DNA of 64,000 bases, taken from assembly GCF_044457565.1 (NCBI RefSeq), contig NZ_JBITGZ010000012.1, forward strand, positions 124,001 through 188,000, written 5' to 3'. The position numbers and the translations under genes are program-made. This document shows positions 33,747 to 43,062 of the stretch, in pieces (positions within the stretch are counted from its first letter, which is position 1; each line of letters starts with the position of its first letter). The DNA is from Kitasatospora sp044457565. Lineage in GTDB: Bacteria > Actinomycetota > Actinomycetes > Streptomycetales > Streptomycetaceae. The notes under the pieces were generated by a model. That model saw only the letters and a program-made list of their open reading frames with translations. It was not told the origin of the DNA and did no database searches.

Positions 33747-33910
33747 TGTCGCCTGTCCGGGCGGTTCTGCCCCTCCCCGAGGCCTCCGGGGCGGCCCTGA
33801 CACACCATGCCCTCCGAGCACCGCCGGCCGGCAGCCCGACCCGATCCGTCGCAGTGGGGTTCCCGGACGGTCCGGGCGGCCGCTGAGACCGGACCCGGGC
33901 CGGGGCCCGG

Positions 33911-35374
33911 TCAGTCGGGGTCGGCGGCGGCGAGCACCTTCGGCTCGGCCACCCGCGGCACCGCCGCCGCGGTGGGCGCGGCGATCCGCACCGCGCGCCC
34001 CGGCCGGCGGATGAACAGTGCGGCCAGCGCACCCGCGAGCACCACCGCGACGCCGAGCCAGAGCGACTGCCGCAGCCCGTCCTCGAAGGCCGAGCGGGGC
34101 CCGTGGGACAGCCCGGCGTCGAAGGCGTGGGTGAAGACGGTGGTCAGCACCGCGATCCCCAGCGCACCGCCGAACTCGCGGACGGTGTTGTTCACCCCCG
34201 AGGCCTTGTTGTGCTCGTGCTCCGCCACGCTGCCGATCACCGTGGCCGGCACCGCCGCGAACACCAGGCCCATCCCCACCCCGGCCAGGGCCAGCGCGGG
34301 CACCAGCGCCGGGTACGAGACGTCCGGGCCGATCAGCAGCGCGATCCAGCCGAGCGCGGCCGCCTGCATGGCGCAGCCGAGCGCCTGGAGGATGCCGCCC
34401 CCGACCCTGGGGACCAGCGCGCTGGCGATCGGCACCACGATCATCGGCGCGGCCGTCCAGGGCAGCGTGCGCAGCCCGGCGCCGAACGGCGTGTAGCCCA
34501 TCGGGCCCTGCATGAACTGGGCGAGGAAGAAGATCGAGCCGAAGACCCCGAAGTACATCGCCAGCGAGACGGCGTTGCTGAGCATGAACGGCCTGATCCG
34601 GTACATCGCCAGCGGCACCAGCGGCTCGGGCACCCGGCGCTCGTGGACGGCGAAGACCGTCAGCAGCAGCCCGGCGGCGGCGAGCCCGCCCAGCGTACGG
34701 GCTCCGCCCCAGCCGTGGTCGGCGGCGCCGACGATGCCCCAGACCGCGCTGACCACGGCCGAGGTGGCCAGCAGGATGCCGGTCACGTCCAGTGCCGCGG
34801 CCCGGCCCCGGCTCTCCCGGATCGCCCACAGGGCGAGCGGGAGGGCGGCCAGGCCCACCGGCACGTTGATCCAGAAGATCCAGTGCCAGTCCAGCCCCTC
34901 GGTGACCAGGCCGCCGGCCAGCGGGCCGACCGCGACGCCCAGACCGTTGACCCCACCCCAGACACCGACGGCCAGCGCCCGGCGGGCGGGCGGGACGGCG
35001 GCCACGGCCAGCGTCAACGAGACCGGCAGGATCGCCGCCGCACCCGCGCCCTGGAGCACCCGGGCGGCGACCAGCTGGCCGGCGGAGTCCGCCAGGCCGC
35101 AGGCGGCGGACCCCAGGGTGAAGAGCAGGATGCCCCAGACGAAGATCCGCCGGCGCCCGAAGCGGTCGCCCAGCGCCGCCCCGGCCAGCAGCAGCCCGGC
35201 GAAGGCGAGCACATAGCCGTTCACCACCCACTGGAGTTCGGCCTGGCCGACATGGAAGTCCGCGCTCATCTCGGTGAGCGCGTTGGTCACCACGAGGTTG
35301 TCGAGGGACACCATGAACATCGGGATCGAGGTCGCCAGCAGCGCCCAGAGCGCTCCCGGCCGGTTCTTCTGCAT
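33911..35374 (-). CDS. DHA2-type MFS transporter under MerR control
   Basis: 487 residues from ATG 35374 (AAGGACC upstream). About 14 membrane segments; motifs LLLAGAALGDRFGRRRIFVW and VARVLQGAGAAAILPVSLTL, then GVGVAVGPLAGGLVTEG-like motif C. It belongs to the same 14-TM drug-export class as the gene at 31028, but is a distinct paralogue. It is divergent from a MerR-family gene, which probably activates it on ligand binding. Confidence 0.92.
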   Translation of the reverse strand: MQKNRPGALWALLATSIPMFMVSLDNLVVTNALTEMSADFHVGQAELQWVVNGYVLAFAGLLLAGAALGDRFGRRRIFVWGILLFTLGSAACGLADSAGQLVAARVLQGAGAAAILPVSLTLAVAAVPPARRALAVGVWGGVNGLGVAVGPLAGGLVTEGLDWHWIFWINVPVGLAALPLALWAIRESRGRAAALDVTGILLATSAVVSAVWGIVGAADHGWGGARTLGGLAAAGLLLTVFAVHERRVPEPLVPLAMYRIRPFMLSNAVSLAMYFGVFGSIFFLAQFMQGPMGYTPFGAGLRTLPWTAAPMIVVPIASALVPRVGGGILQALGCAMQAAALGWIALLIGPDVSYPALVPALALAGVGMGLVFAAVPATVIGSVAEHEHNKASGVNNTVREFGGALGIAVLTTVFTHAFDAGLSHGPRSAFEDGLRQSLWLGVAVVLAGALAALFIRRPGRAVRIAAPTAAAVPRVAEPKVLAAADPD

Positions 35375-35388
35375 GACCGGTCCTTCTG

Positions 35389-35480
35389 ATGGATAGTGGA
35401 GCTGCCCGTTTTGGATAGCAGACAGCATAGGTATCTATATAGGGTGACCGCAAGAGGAAGTGGACAGGTAAGCTATCCAT
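35389..35480. promoter_or_regulatory. Divergent MFS/MerR promoter region with GGATAG repeats
   Basis: ATGGATAG (35389-35396), TTGGATAGC (35411-35419) and the inverted GCTATCCAT (35472-35480) surround an AT-rich core (TATCTATATAG at 35432-35442). These are plausible MerR half-sites. MerR operators normally sit between -35 and -10 boxes, which I could not place firmly. Confidence 0.5.
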
Positions 35481-35502
35481 ATCGCCGGGATGAGGAGAGC
35501 CG

Positions 35503-36201
35503 ATGCGCATCGGAGAGTTGAGCACCAGGACCGCGGTCCCGGTACCGACGATCAAGTACTACCTCCGCGAGGGCCTGCTGCCGGCCGGCGAGCGCACCAG
35601 CCCCAACCAGGCCCAGTACGGCGACGCGCACGTACGCCGGCTCAAGCTCGTCCGCGCCCTGCTCGACGTGGGCAAGCTCTCCGTCGCCGCCACCCGCGAG
35701 GTGCTGGCCTCGGTCGACTCACCCGACAGCACCCTGCACCACACCCTCGGCACCGCGCAGATCGCCATCACCCCGCCGGTCACCCCCGACCCCGACTCAC
35801 CCGCCTGGCAGCAGGCGTACGAGCGCAGCGAGGCGGTGATCGCCCGGCGCGGCTGGCGACTGGAGCCCGGCAACCCCGCCCGTGACCTGCTCACCCAGCT
35901 GGTGCTCACCTACCACGACCTGGGCGAGGGCGACATGCTCTGCGTCCTGGACGAGTACGCGGCCGCCGCCGAGCGGATCGCCGCCGCCGACATCGCCGCG
36001 ATCGGTACGCGCGCGGAGGTGGACAGCAAGGTCGAGGGCGCGGTGCTCGGGACGGTGCTGGGCGACACCCTGATCGCCGCGCTGCGCCGGCTCGCGCAGG
36101 AGGACGCCTCGGCCCGTACCTTCGGCCCCGTGACCGGGCGTACCGCGAGTACCGCGAAGCCCGCGGAGGCGCCCACCGGGGAGCCTGCCCCGGCGGGCTG
36201 A
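35503..36201 (+). CDS. MerR-family transcriptional regulator
   Basis: 232 residues; GAGGAG upstream of ATG 35503. Winged HTH at the N-terminus: MRIGELSTRTAVPVPTIKYY, LREGLLPAGERTSPNQAQYG and the coiled helix VRRLKLVRALLDVGKLSVAA. The C-terminal ~150 residues form an effector domain (YERSEAVIARRGWRLEPGNP, TYHDLGEGDMLCVLDEYAAA). Longer than metal-sensing MerR proteins, so a drug-type ligand is likelier. Divergent from the MFS gene. Confidence 0.92.
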   Translation: MRIGELSTRTAVPVPTIKYYLREGLLPAGERTSPNQAQYGDAHVRRLKLVRALLDVGKLSVAATREVLASVDSPDSTLHHTLGTAQIAITPPVTPDPDSPAWQQAYERSEAVIARRGWRLEPGNPARDLLTQLVLTYHDLGEGDMLCVLDEYAAAAERIAAADIAAIGTRAEVDSKVEGAVLGTVLGDTLIAALRRLAQEDASARTFGPVTGRTASTAKPAEAPTGEPAPAG

Positions 36202-36375
36202 ACCCGCACCCGGCCCCACGGAAGCGGCCCGGCCCCACGACGCCCGGCCCCACGAAGCCCGGGCGCCGTAACCCAGGGCGGGTGACCGGACGGCGCAGCC
36301 CGCCGGGCAGCCGGGGCCGGCCGGCCGCAGGCTGGGAGGAACCGCGCCCGACGCCCCGCCAGCAGGCAGGTACCC

Positions 36376-36954
36376 GTGAAGCTGCCCCCACCACCCCGCA
36401 CCGGCCCGGACTACTTGGGCTGGGCCGGACTGCTGGTGGGCTTCGGGCTGCTGATCGCCGCCTACTTCATGCTGCCGCTGACCGCGTTCGGCCCCCACCA
36501 CCCGACGCTCAGCTGGATCGTGTTCAGTGTGGCGCTGGTCGGGCTGTCGGTGCTGCTGCTGTTCCAGATCCGGCAGGTGCTGCTGGAGGCCGAGGGGCGC
36601 CCCGGGGTGCAGCTGGTCTTCCTGAGCGCCGTGTCGATGGTGATCTTCTCCGCCTCGTACTACGCGCTGTCACGCGAGCCCGGCGCGTTCATCGGCCTGA
36701 ACACCCGGACGGACGCGCTCTACTTCACGGTGATCACCATGTCGACCGTCGGGTACGGGGACATCACCCCCGCCACCCAGACCACCCGGCTGCTGGTGGT
36801 CCTGCAGATCCTCTACAACTTCGTCTTCCTGGCCGCCGCGGCGAGCGCCGTCAGCGGCCGGGTGCGCAGTCAGGTCGGTGTCCGGATGCGCAAGCGGGGG
36901 AAGGACGGGACGGGCGGCGCCACGCCCGAGGGCGAAGGCCCCGCGGACCCCTGA
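36376..36954 (+). CDS. Two-TM potassium-channel protein
   Basis: 192 residues from GTG 36376. Two membrane segments come first (YLGWAGLLVGFGLLIAAYFM, LSWIVFSVALVGLSVLLLFQ), then a third, a pore helix and the selectivity filter ITMSTVGYGDITPATQTTRL, and an inner helix (LLVVLQILYNFVFLAAAASA). It ends in a short polar tail with no RCK domain, so opening would not be controlled by a cytosolic gating ring. Probably a low-selectivity-regulation K+ leak channel. Confidence 0.9.
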   Translation: MKLPPPPRTGPDYLGWAGLLVGFGLLIAAYFMLPLTAFGPHHPTLSWIVFSVALVGLSVLLLFQIRQVLLEAEGRPGVQLVFLSAVSMVIFSASYYALSREPGAFIGLNTRTDALYFTVITMSTVGYGDITPATQTTRLLVVLQILYNFVFLAAAASAVSGRVRSQVGVRMRKRGKDGTGGATPEGEGPADP

Positions 36955-36992
36955 CCGCCCGCCGTCCCCGCCCCGGGCGCCGGCGCCGGGCG

Positions 36993-38612
36993 TCAGTTGC
37001 CGTCCCCGGCCGCCACCGTGTGCGCGGCAGCGACCAGCAACTTGAGCCGGCCGTCCCAGTCCCGGAGGGTCCCGTCGTCGATGGCGCGCTTCTTGGCGAG
37101 GTCGCGCACCACCCGCTGGGCCGTCTTCAACTCCTGCTCCGCATCGTCCGCCTGCCCCGACTGCACCCGTCTGGCCGCGTCGTCCAGGATCTTCACCAGG
37201 TCACCCTGGCGGTCGCGCTCCTTGGTCAGCTGCGTGCGGGCCACCGTCTGCCGGAACGCCTGGATCGCGGCCGCCACTGCCGGGCCCGCGGACGTCGGGG
37301 TGGGCGCCTGGGCCGAGCTCGGTGCACTCGGCGAGGGCGTCACCGTGGACGGGGAGGGGGCCGGGCTCTCGGGCGTGCCGGTGACGGCCGGGGAGGACGG
37401 GAACGACGAGGAGGACGCCTGCGGGGCCGCCGCCCCGGGGGCCCCCGGGCCGTTCAGGACGACGAACGCGACCGCCGCCGCGCCGACCACACCCGCCAGG
37501 CCCAGCGCCCCGAGCAGCAAGGGCCGCCGGCTCCGGCCGGCGGGAGCCGGCGGCGGGCCGGTGAGGCCGGACTCCGCCTCGTAACCGGCCGGGACGGCCG
37601 GCATCAACGAGGTGGCCGGCGCGACTCGCTGGGCCGGCAGGACGGTGGTCCGCTGCTGGTCGGCGAGCGGGCGACGAGCGGCGGACCCGTCCGCGAAGAG
37701 GTGGTCCGCGAAGGGGGGCGGCGCCTGGGTCGGCTGCCCCGGGCCGGCCGGGGCGGCGCCGAGCAGCTCGGCGGTCCGGTCGGTGACCGCCGGGGACGGC
37801 ACGGTGGCCAGCAGTTCGGCGCGCGCGGCGGCCGCGTCCGCCGGTCGGTCCGACGGGTCCTTGGCCAGCAGCCGCAGCACCGCCGCGTCCAGCGCCGGCG
37901 GGATGCCGTGCCGCCGCGCGGAGGGGGGTTCGGGCTGCTCGGACACGTGCTTGAACGCGATGGCGACCGGCGCCTCCGCCAGGAACGGCGGCTCCCCGGT
38001 GAGCATCTCGACCAGCACACAGCCCACCGCGTAGAGGTCCGCGCGCGCGTCCACGGCGGCGGCGGTGGCCTGCTCCGGGGACAGGTAGGCGGCGGTGCCG
38101 ACCACGCTCGCGGTCTGGGTGAGCCGGCTGCCGGAGGCGTTCACCCGGGCGATGCCGAAGTCCACCACCTTCACGCCGCCGTCGTCCGTGATCATGATGT
38201 TGCCGGGCTTGATGTCCCGGTGCACCAGACCCGCGCCGTGCGCGACCTCCAGTGCCTCGCAGACCGCCGCGCCGATGCCCACCGCCCGCTCCACCGGCAG
38301 CTCCCGCCACTCGGCGAGCAGCGCGCTGAGCGGCCGGCCCTGCACCAGCTCCATGACGATGTACGGGGAGCCCTGGTCGACACCCGAGTCGAAGACCATG
38401 ACGATCCGCGGGTGCGCCAGCATCGCGGCGTGCTGCGCCTCCCGGCTGAAGCGCTCGGCGAAGCGTGGGTCGTCCGCCAGGCCGCCGTTGAGCACCTTGA
38501 CGGCCACCGGCCGGCCGAGGACCCGGTCGACACCGCGCCAGACCGTGGCCATGCCGCCGACGCCGATCGTCTCGACGAGCTCGTAACGCCCGTTCAGCGC
38601 GCGTCCGATCAC
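36993..38612 (-). CDS. Transmembrane Ser/Thr protein kinase
   Basis: 539 residues from GTG 38612 (GAGGGGAG upstream); upstream in-frame extension to 39326 is not protein-like. Kinase domain at about 10-270: glycine loop GVGGMATVW, VAVK with Lys39, Glu58, HRDIKPGN with Asp133, DFG with Asp151, and GTAAYLSPEQATA in the activation segment. A Pro/Ala linker, one membrane segment (PLLLGALGLAGVVGAAAVAF, about 400) and a Ser/Pro/Thr-rich extracellular stretch follow. It ends in a helical domain (IQAFRQTVARTQLTKERDRQ) rather than PASTA repeats. Ligand unknown. Confidence 0.93.
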   Translation of the reverse strand: MIGRALNGRYELVETIGVGGMATVWRGVDRVLGRPVAVKVLNGGLADDPRFAERFSREAQHAAMLAHPRIVMVFDSGVDQGSPYIVMELVQGRPLSALLAEWRELPVERAVGIGAAVCEALEVAHGAGLVHRDIKPGNIMITDDGGVKVVDFGIARVNASGSRLTQTASVVGTAAYLSPEQATAAAVDARADLYAVGCVLVEMLTGEPPFLAEAPVAIAFKHVSEQPEPPSARRHGIPPALDAAVLRLLAKDPSDRPADAAAARAELLATVPSPAVTDRTAELLGAAPAGPGQPTQAPPPFADHLFADGSAARRPLADQQRTTVLPAQRVAPATSLMPAVPAGYEAESGLTGPPPAPAGRSRRPLLLGALGLAGVVGAAAVAFVVLNGPGAPGAAAPQASSSSFPSSPAVTGTPESPAPSPSTVTPSPSAPSSAQAPTPTSAGPAVAAAIQAFRQTVARTQLTKERDRQGDLVKILDDAARRVQSGQADDAEQELKTAQRVVRDLAKKRAIDDGTLRDWDGRLKLLVAAAHTVAAGDGN

Positions 38613-38974
38613 CTGGCAACGCTCCCCTCGTTCACCGCGCCCGGGGCTCCGGAGCGGCTCGTGCATCTGTGCACGATAGCCGCCGTCGTGTTCGAGTGCG
38701 GCGGGAGCGCCGACCTGCCCCGGCCGCGGCGGCGGTGGCGGTCCGGGCGGCCGGCGGGCCCGGGGGAACCCACCGGCCACCCGGAGTTCTCGGGGGTGGT
38801 GCCGGATCGTGCGGTCGAGGCCGGCGCTCCGCGCCGCTGCGTGGCGCCGGGTGGTGCTGCGTGGCGCCTGGTGGCGCCCGGTGGTCGTGCGTGGTGCCGC
38901 GGTCGGGTCGTTCGGGTTGCCGGACGGGTGGTGGGCCCGGGGGGATTCGCCCACCGCCCGTCCGGGGATCGGGG
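38613..38974. other. Gene-free spacer upstream of the kinase
   Basis: No credible reading frame. From about 38855 to 38930 it repeats TGGTG/CGTGG-type units (GTGGTGCTGCGTGGCGCC and relatives). It presumably contains the kinase promoter, which I cannot place. Confidence 0.5.
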
Positions 38975-39925
38975 TTACCTCTTTCCGGAGGTTTCGTCGG
39001 GCCGGTCCGGGGTGGCGCTCGGCCGGGCACTGCGGTCGGCCCCCGGACGGCTGTCGGGCTTCCTGCCGTCCTGGCCGCCCGCGCCGCCCCCGCTGTCCTC
39101 GCCCTTCCTGCTGCCGCCGGTGGAGGCGGGGCCTGAGGACGGTGCGGAGGCCTTCGGGGTGGCGCCGGGGCGCTCGTCGTCGCCCTTGCGGCCCAGGGCC
39201 TCCCGGCAGTAGTCGCCGACCTTCTCCGGGCCGCCCGCCGCACCCAGCAGCGGCGCGAACGGAGCGTCGGCGAGCAGCTCGCGCTGGCGTTCCCCGGCGG
39301 CCGTCCGCTCGGCGAGCCCACGGCACAGGGCCGCCAGGTCCGCCGGGTCCGACGCGGTCGCGGTGCCCGTGCCCGGTCGCGCGGCCGAACCGGACGCCGT
39401 GGGCGTGGGCGTGCCGAAGGCCTTGTGCCCGCCGCCACCCGAGGGATCCGCCGAGGTCGCCGGGCCGGACTGGCCCGACGCGCCGAGCCGGCTCGGGACA
39501 CCGGGTGCGACCCGGGCCGGCGGATCGGGCTGCCTGCCGCCCAGCGAGCCGGGCAGGTTGCCGGTGCCGGCCGCGACCGCGACCCCGCCGAGCGCGGTGG
39601 CCGCGAGCGCGACGGCAGCGGCCTTCGCACTGAAGGCCTGCGCCAGCGCGGCGGTGGACATCGATCGTCTCCTCGGCGGTCGGACAGGGGCGGCGGGACG
39701 GGCCTCCCGGAACGCGGCCAGGGCCGCTGCCTCACCGGGGAGCTCGCCGTCCTCCGCTGCGGGGGCAGCGGCCGCGGCCAGCAGTCGGGCGAGAGCGTCG
39801 TACTGCCCGCTACCGCCGTCCGTTCCGGTGAGGGAGGCCTGACCGGCCGGCGAGCCGACCCCGGCACCGCCGAGCAGCTGCTCGGCCGTGTCGCGGTCGA
39901 TCCGACGGGATCGGTTGGTGCTCAT
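38975..39925 (-). CDS. Sigma-factor-coupled hypothetical protein
   Basis: 316 residues. ATG 39925 overlaps the sigma-factor stop by ATGA, so translation is coupled. An N-terminal ~85-residue helical part (RIDRDTAEQLLGGAGVGSPA, ALARLLAAAAAPAAEDGELP) is followed by one membrane segment (AAAVALAATALGGVAVAAGT). A long Gly/Ser/Pro-rich exterior holds a small Cys-containing core (LAALCRGLAERTAAGERQRE, GDYCREALG). The layout is that of an anti-sigma factor, but no HXXXCXXC zinc motif is present. Anti-sigma function is inferred from position. Confidence 0.75.
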   Translation of the reverse strand: MSTNRSRRIDRDTAEQLLGGAGVGSPAGQASLTGTDGGSGQYDALARLLAAAAAPAAEDGELPGEAAALAAFREARPAAPVRPPRRRSMSTAALAQAFSAKAAAVALAATALGGVAVAAGTGNLPGSLGGRQPDPPARVAPGVPSRLGASGQSGPATSADPSGGGGHKAFGTPTPTASGSAARPGTGTATASDPADLAALCRGLAERTAAGERQRELLADAPFAPLLGAAGGPEKVGDYCREALGRKGDDERPGATPKASAPSSGPASTGGSRKGEDSGGGAGGQDGRKPDSRPGADRSARPSATPDRPDETSGKR

Positions 39926-40839
39926 CTCATGTCCTTCAGCGTCGCGGCCCGGGGTTCTGTCACACCCTGCGGAGAACTTCTTTTCACGGGTTCCTGGCGC
40001 GGGATCCCGGCCCCGGCCGCCCCCGACTGCTCCAGCAGCTTGGCGAGCCTGCGCAGCCCCCGGTGCGCGGCCATCCGCACGGTGCCGGCCCGCTTGCCGA
40101 GCACCCGCGCGGCGCTCTCCGCGTCCAGCTGCATCACCACCCGCAGCAGCACCGCCTCGGCCTGGTCGGGTGGCAGCCGGGCGATCAGCGCGAGCGCGTC
40201 GGACGTACCGACCGCGGCGAGCGCGGAGCCCGCGGTGTCGTCGCCCGAGGCGAGCTCGGCCAGCAGTTCGACGGGCAGGTCGGCCGCCGGGCGGCGGCGC
40301 CGGCTGCGCAGGTGGTCCAGGGCGCGGTTACGGGCGATGGTCGCCGCCCAGCCGCGGAAGCCGTCCGCGTCACCGGAGAAGGAATGCAGATCGCGGGCGA
40401 TCTGGAGCCAGGCCTCGGAGGCTATGTCCTCGGCGTCCTGGGTGTCGCCGGGCCGCCCGCCGACCAGCACCCGCAGGTAGCGCAGCAGTCCGGGCTGGAC
40501 GGCGCGGAAGAGCCGCCGGAACGCGTCCTCGTCGCCGGCCTGGGCGGCCCGTACGGCGGCGGAGAGATCCGGGTCGGCGCCCGGGGCGGCGGGCGCGGCG
40601 GCGGTCGACGCGTCGGCGTCGGCGTACGACGGCTCGGCCCGCTCCCGGCCGGGCTGCGCCGCACCGGCCCACGGCTGCGAGGACGGCGCAGGCGAGGGTG
40701 CGGGCGCAGGCGAGGACTGCGCCGGCCAGGCCTGGCGGGGCCCGGCCGCCGACGGGGGCCCGCCGGCCTGCGGCGGGTCGAGCCGGCCCGTCCCTGTGCC
40801 CGCCCCGGGGTGATCTGCACTGTGCACCTGCCACATCAT
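39922..40839 (-). CDS. ECF RNA polymerase sigma factor
   Basis: About 305 residues if started at ATG 40839/40836; the exact start is uncertain. A ~85-residue Pro/Ala-rich extension precedes sigma region 2 (AAVRAAQAGDEDAFRRLFRA, DTQDAEDIASEAWLQIARDL) and region 4 (LIARLPPDQAEAVLLRVVMQ, AARVLGKRAGTVRMAAHRGL). No extra SnoaL domain. It belongs to the ECF group whose partner is translated by ATGA overlap, so the pair probably forms a signal-responsive switch. Confidence 0.9.
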   Translation of the reverse strand: MMWQVHSADHPGAGTGTGRLDPPQAGGPPSAAGPRQAWPAQSSPAPAPSPAPSSQPWAGAAQPGRERAEPSYADADASTAAAPAAPGADPDLSAAVRAAQAGDEDAFRRLFRAVQPGLLRYLRVLVGGRPGDTQDAEDIASEAWLQIARDLHSFSGDADGFRGWAATIARNRALDHLRSRRRRPAADLPVELLAELASGDDTAGSALAAVGTSDALALIARLPPDQAEAVLLRVVMQLDAESAARVLGKRAGTVRMAAHRGLRRLAKLLEQSGAAGAGIPRQEPVKRSSPQGVTEPRAATLKDMR

Positions 40840-41181
40840 GCGGCATGGCCCGGCGGGCCAGCACCGGTACCAGGTGAACACGGCATTTCCCACCCCGGGA
40901 CGAAGGCCCCTGCGGGCCGACCGAAGGCCCCGCAGGCCGTGGCCCTTGACCCTCACCCCACGGCCGGACCTCCGATCACATCGGTAAGTGATCGAACCAA
41001 TTCCGGGCCGGATCGCCGGGTCACCTGAGGGCCGGCACTCCTGAAGCCAGGACCACGCCCACGGCCCACGGCGGGACCCGCGCCTGAGACCCAGGCCACC
41101 GCCCGGTCAGGAACCACCCGGCCTCCCCCGTAGTCATGAGATCGAAGGGGGCAACGCGCCTCCTCGGAGATGGGGGACCCG
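40840..41181. promoter_or_regulatory. Spacer with dyad upstream of the sigma-factor gene
   Basis: CGATCAC (40973-40979) and GTGATCG (40988-40994) form a 7-bp dyad with an 8-base gap about 135 bases upstream of the sigma start. No gene in the rest of the 342-bp divergent spacer. Confidence 0.4.
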
Positions 41182-41910
41182 ATGACGCAGACTCACACAC
41201 CGTCCGACGAACGCACGCTGACCTGGGACGGCTGCCTCAACGTCCGCGACCTCGGCGACCTGCCGACCGTCGACGGAGGCCGCACCGCCCGGGGCTCGAT
41301 AGTCCGGGCCGACAATCTCGACCGGCTCACCGCCGAAGGCTGGGAGGCCCTGCGGGCCCACGGCATCCGTACGGTCGTCGACCTTCGCAACACCGAGGAG
41401 TACAAGCCGCTCCTCCCGCTGCCCGCGGACGTCGAACTGGTCCGCGTGCCGCTCGACGAGCTGGCCGGCGCCGACTGGTGGCAGCGCTGGGGCCACCTGG
41501 ACGGCACCCCGCTCGCCCTGCGCCCGTACCTGGACCACTGCCCGCACGCGAGCGCCGACCTGATCCGCACCATCGCCCGGGCCCGGCCCGGCGGCGTGGT
41601 CGTGCACTGCGGCGCCGGACGCGACCGCACCGGCCTGGCCGCGCTGCTGCTGCTCGCCTTCGCGGGCGTCGAGCCGGCCGGGATCGTCGCCGACTACCAG
41701 CAGAGCGCGCCCAACCTCCGCCCGCTGTGGGCGATGCTCGGCCTCTCCGAGCGGCCGTCCGAGATCGAGGCCGTCCTCGCCCGGGCCGGGACCACCGCCG
41801 AGCAGGCCCTGTACGCCGCTCTGGAGGGCTTCGACCCGGCCCGCTACCTGCGCGCCGCCGGACTGACCGAGGGCGAGCTCGCCGCCGTCCGGTCCCGGCT
41901 GCGCGGCTGA
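41182..41910 (+). CDS. Tyrosine/serine-type protein phosphatase
   Basis: 242 residues from ATG 41182 (GGGGG 5 bases upstream; ATG 41170 has its GGAG too close). Signature loop VVVHCGAGRDRTGLAAL (C-X5-R). Early LNVRDLGDLPTVDGGRTARG and VVDLRNTEEY match the Y_phosphatase3/LipA-like family of actinobacteria, which includes phosphotyrosine and phosphoinositide phosphatases. The substrate is unknown. Confidence 0.93.
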   Translation: MTQTHTPSDERTLTWDGCLNVRDLGDLPTVDGGRTARGSIVRADNLDRLTAEGWEALRAHGIRTVVDLRNTEEYKPLLPLPADVELVRVPLDELAGADWWQRWGHLDGTPLALRPYLDHCPHASADLIRTIARARPGGVVVHCGAGRDRTGLAALLLLAFAGVEPAGIVADYQQSAPNLRPLWAMLGLSERPSEIEAVLARAGTTAEQALYAALEGFDPARYLRAAGLTEGELAAVRSRLRG

Positions 41911-41947
41911 TCCCCGCACCCGAGCGGCTGATCCCGCCCGCGTCCCC

Positions 41948-42523
41948 TCACCAGAGGCGGTCGATCAGCCCCGGGTGCAGCGCGATCCGGCTGTGCTCGA
42001 AGTCCCGCCGGTGCCGCCGGGCCCGCGCCGAGAAGAAGCCGGCGAGCGTCACCTTGTCGAAGCGGTCGCTCGGGAGCGGCTCCTCGGCCGTCCCGCCGAC
42101 CAGGACCGCGCCGGGCAGCAGCGGCCAGCCGGCCCGCTCGTAGAAGCCCTGGAGCTCCCGGTCGCAGGTGAAGATCCCGAGGTCGGCCCCGCTCTCGCGG
42201 ACGGCCTCGCGGGCCGCCTCGACCAGCCGCCGGCCGTGCCCCAGCCCCCGTTGCGCACGGTCGGTGACCACCGCGCTCAGGCCCGCCGCCGCGTACGTCC
42301 GGCCGCGATGGACGATCTCCTTGGAGAGCACGTCCAGCGAGGCCAGCACCCGGTCACCGGCGTCCAGCAGCAGCATCGACAGCGGCCGCAGCGCCGGATC
42401 GTGCACCGGCCCCGGGGCGGCCGGCGCGCCGCCCACGCTCGGCCAGGCCTGCTCCTGAAGGGCGGCCACCTGCCGGCGCAGCCCGGCCGGCACCTTCGCC
42501 TCCGGCGCCGTGACTATCCGCAT
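41948..42523 (-). CDS. GNAT-family acetyltransferase
   Basis: 191 residues from ATG 42523. The acetyl-CoA loop is VVTDRAQRGLGHGRRLVEAA, followed by LGIFTCDRELQGFYERAGW and a C-terminal segment rich in Arg/His. The layout loosely recalls aminoglycoside 2'-N-acetyltransferases, but similarity is too weak to name it. Convergent with the phosphatase and divergent from the next GNAT gene (55 bp between starts). Confidence 0.85.
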   Translation of the reverse strand: MRIVTAPEAKVPAGLRRQVAALQEQAWPSVGGAPAAPGPVHDPALRPLSMLLLDAGDRVLASLDVLSKEIVHRGRTYAAAGLSAVVTDRAQRGLGHGRRLVEAAREAVRESGADLGIFTCDRELQGFYERAGWPLLPGAVLVGGTAEEPLPSDRFDKVTLAGFFSARARRHRRDFEHSRIALHPGLIDRLW

Positions 42524-42578
42524 CCGCCACCCCGCCCGCTTCCGCTCTTCCGGGCTCCGGCCTGCCAGACTCCGGTCC

Positions 42579-43025
42579 GTGATCTTCCGTACCGCAACCC
42601 GCCAGGACCTCCCCGCGATCATCGCGCTGCTCGCCGACGACGAGCGGGCGGTCGACCCCGCCACCGTCACGGTCGACGAAGCGTACGCCCGTGCGTTCGA
42701 AGCCGTCGACGGTGATCCGCGCAACGAGATGCGCGTGCTCGACGACGGGGAGGGCGCCGTCCTGGGGTACCTCCAGATCACCTACATCCCCGGGCTCGGC
42801 CGCCACGGCCAGGAGCGCGCCCTGATCGAGGGGGTCCGGGTCCACCCTGAGCACCGGGGCGCGGGCCTGGGCCGCGAGCTGCTCGGGCACGCCGTCGAAC
42901 GGGCTCGCGGGCGCGGCTGCACGCTGGTCCAGCTCACCAGCAACAAGCGGCGCACCGAGGCGCACCGCTTCTACGCGTCGCTGGGCTTCGCGCGCAGCCA
43001 CGACGGCTTCAAGCTCACCCTCTGA
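42579..43025 (+). CDS. GNAT-family acetyltransferase
   Basis: 148 residues from GTG 42579. Clean GNAT signatures: FRTATRQDLPAIIALLADDE, LIEGVRVHPEHRGAGLGREL (acetyl-CoA loop) and TSNKRRTEAHRFYASLGFAR. No Shine-Dalgarno is seen; CAGACT at about 42566-42571 could be a -10 box giving a leaderless message. The substrate is unknown. Confidence 0.88.
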   Translation: MIFRTATRQDLPAIIALLADDERAVDPATVTVDEAYARAFEAVDGDPRNEMRVLDDGEGAVLGYLQITYIPGLGRHGQERALIEGVRVHPEHRGAGLGRELLGHAVERARGRGCTLVQLTSNKRRTEAHRFYASLGFARSHDGFKLTL

Positions 43026-43062
43026 CCGCCGGCCGGCCCCTCCCGATCGCGGCGACCGGCCG

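Noticed and set aside
41948..42523. Naming the GNAT gene as an aminoglycoside 2'-N-acetyltransferase
   Set aside because: The similarity is only at the level of general GNAT layout; a resistance name is not justified.
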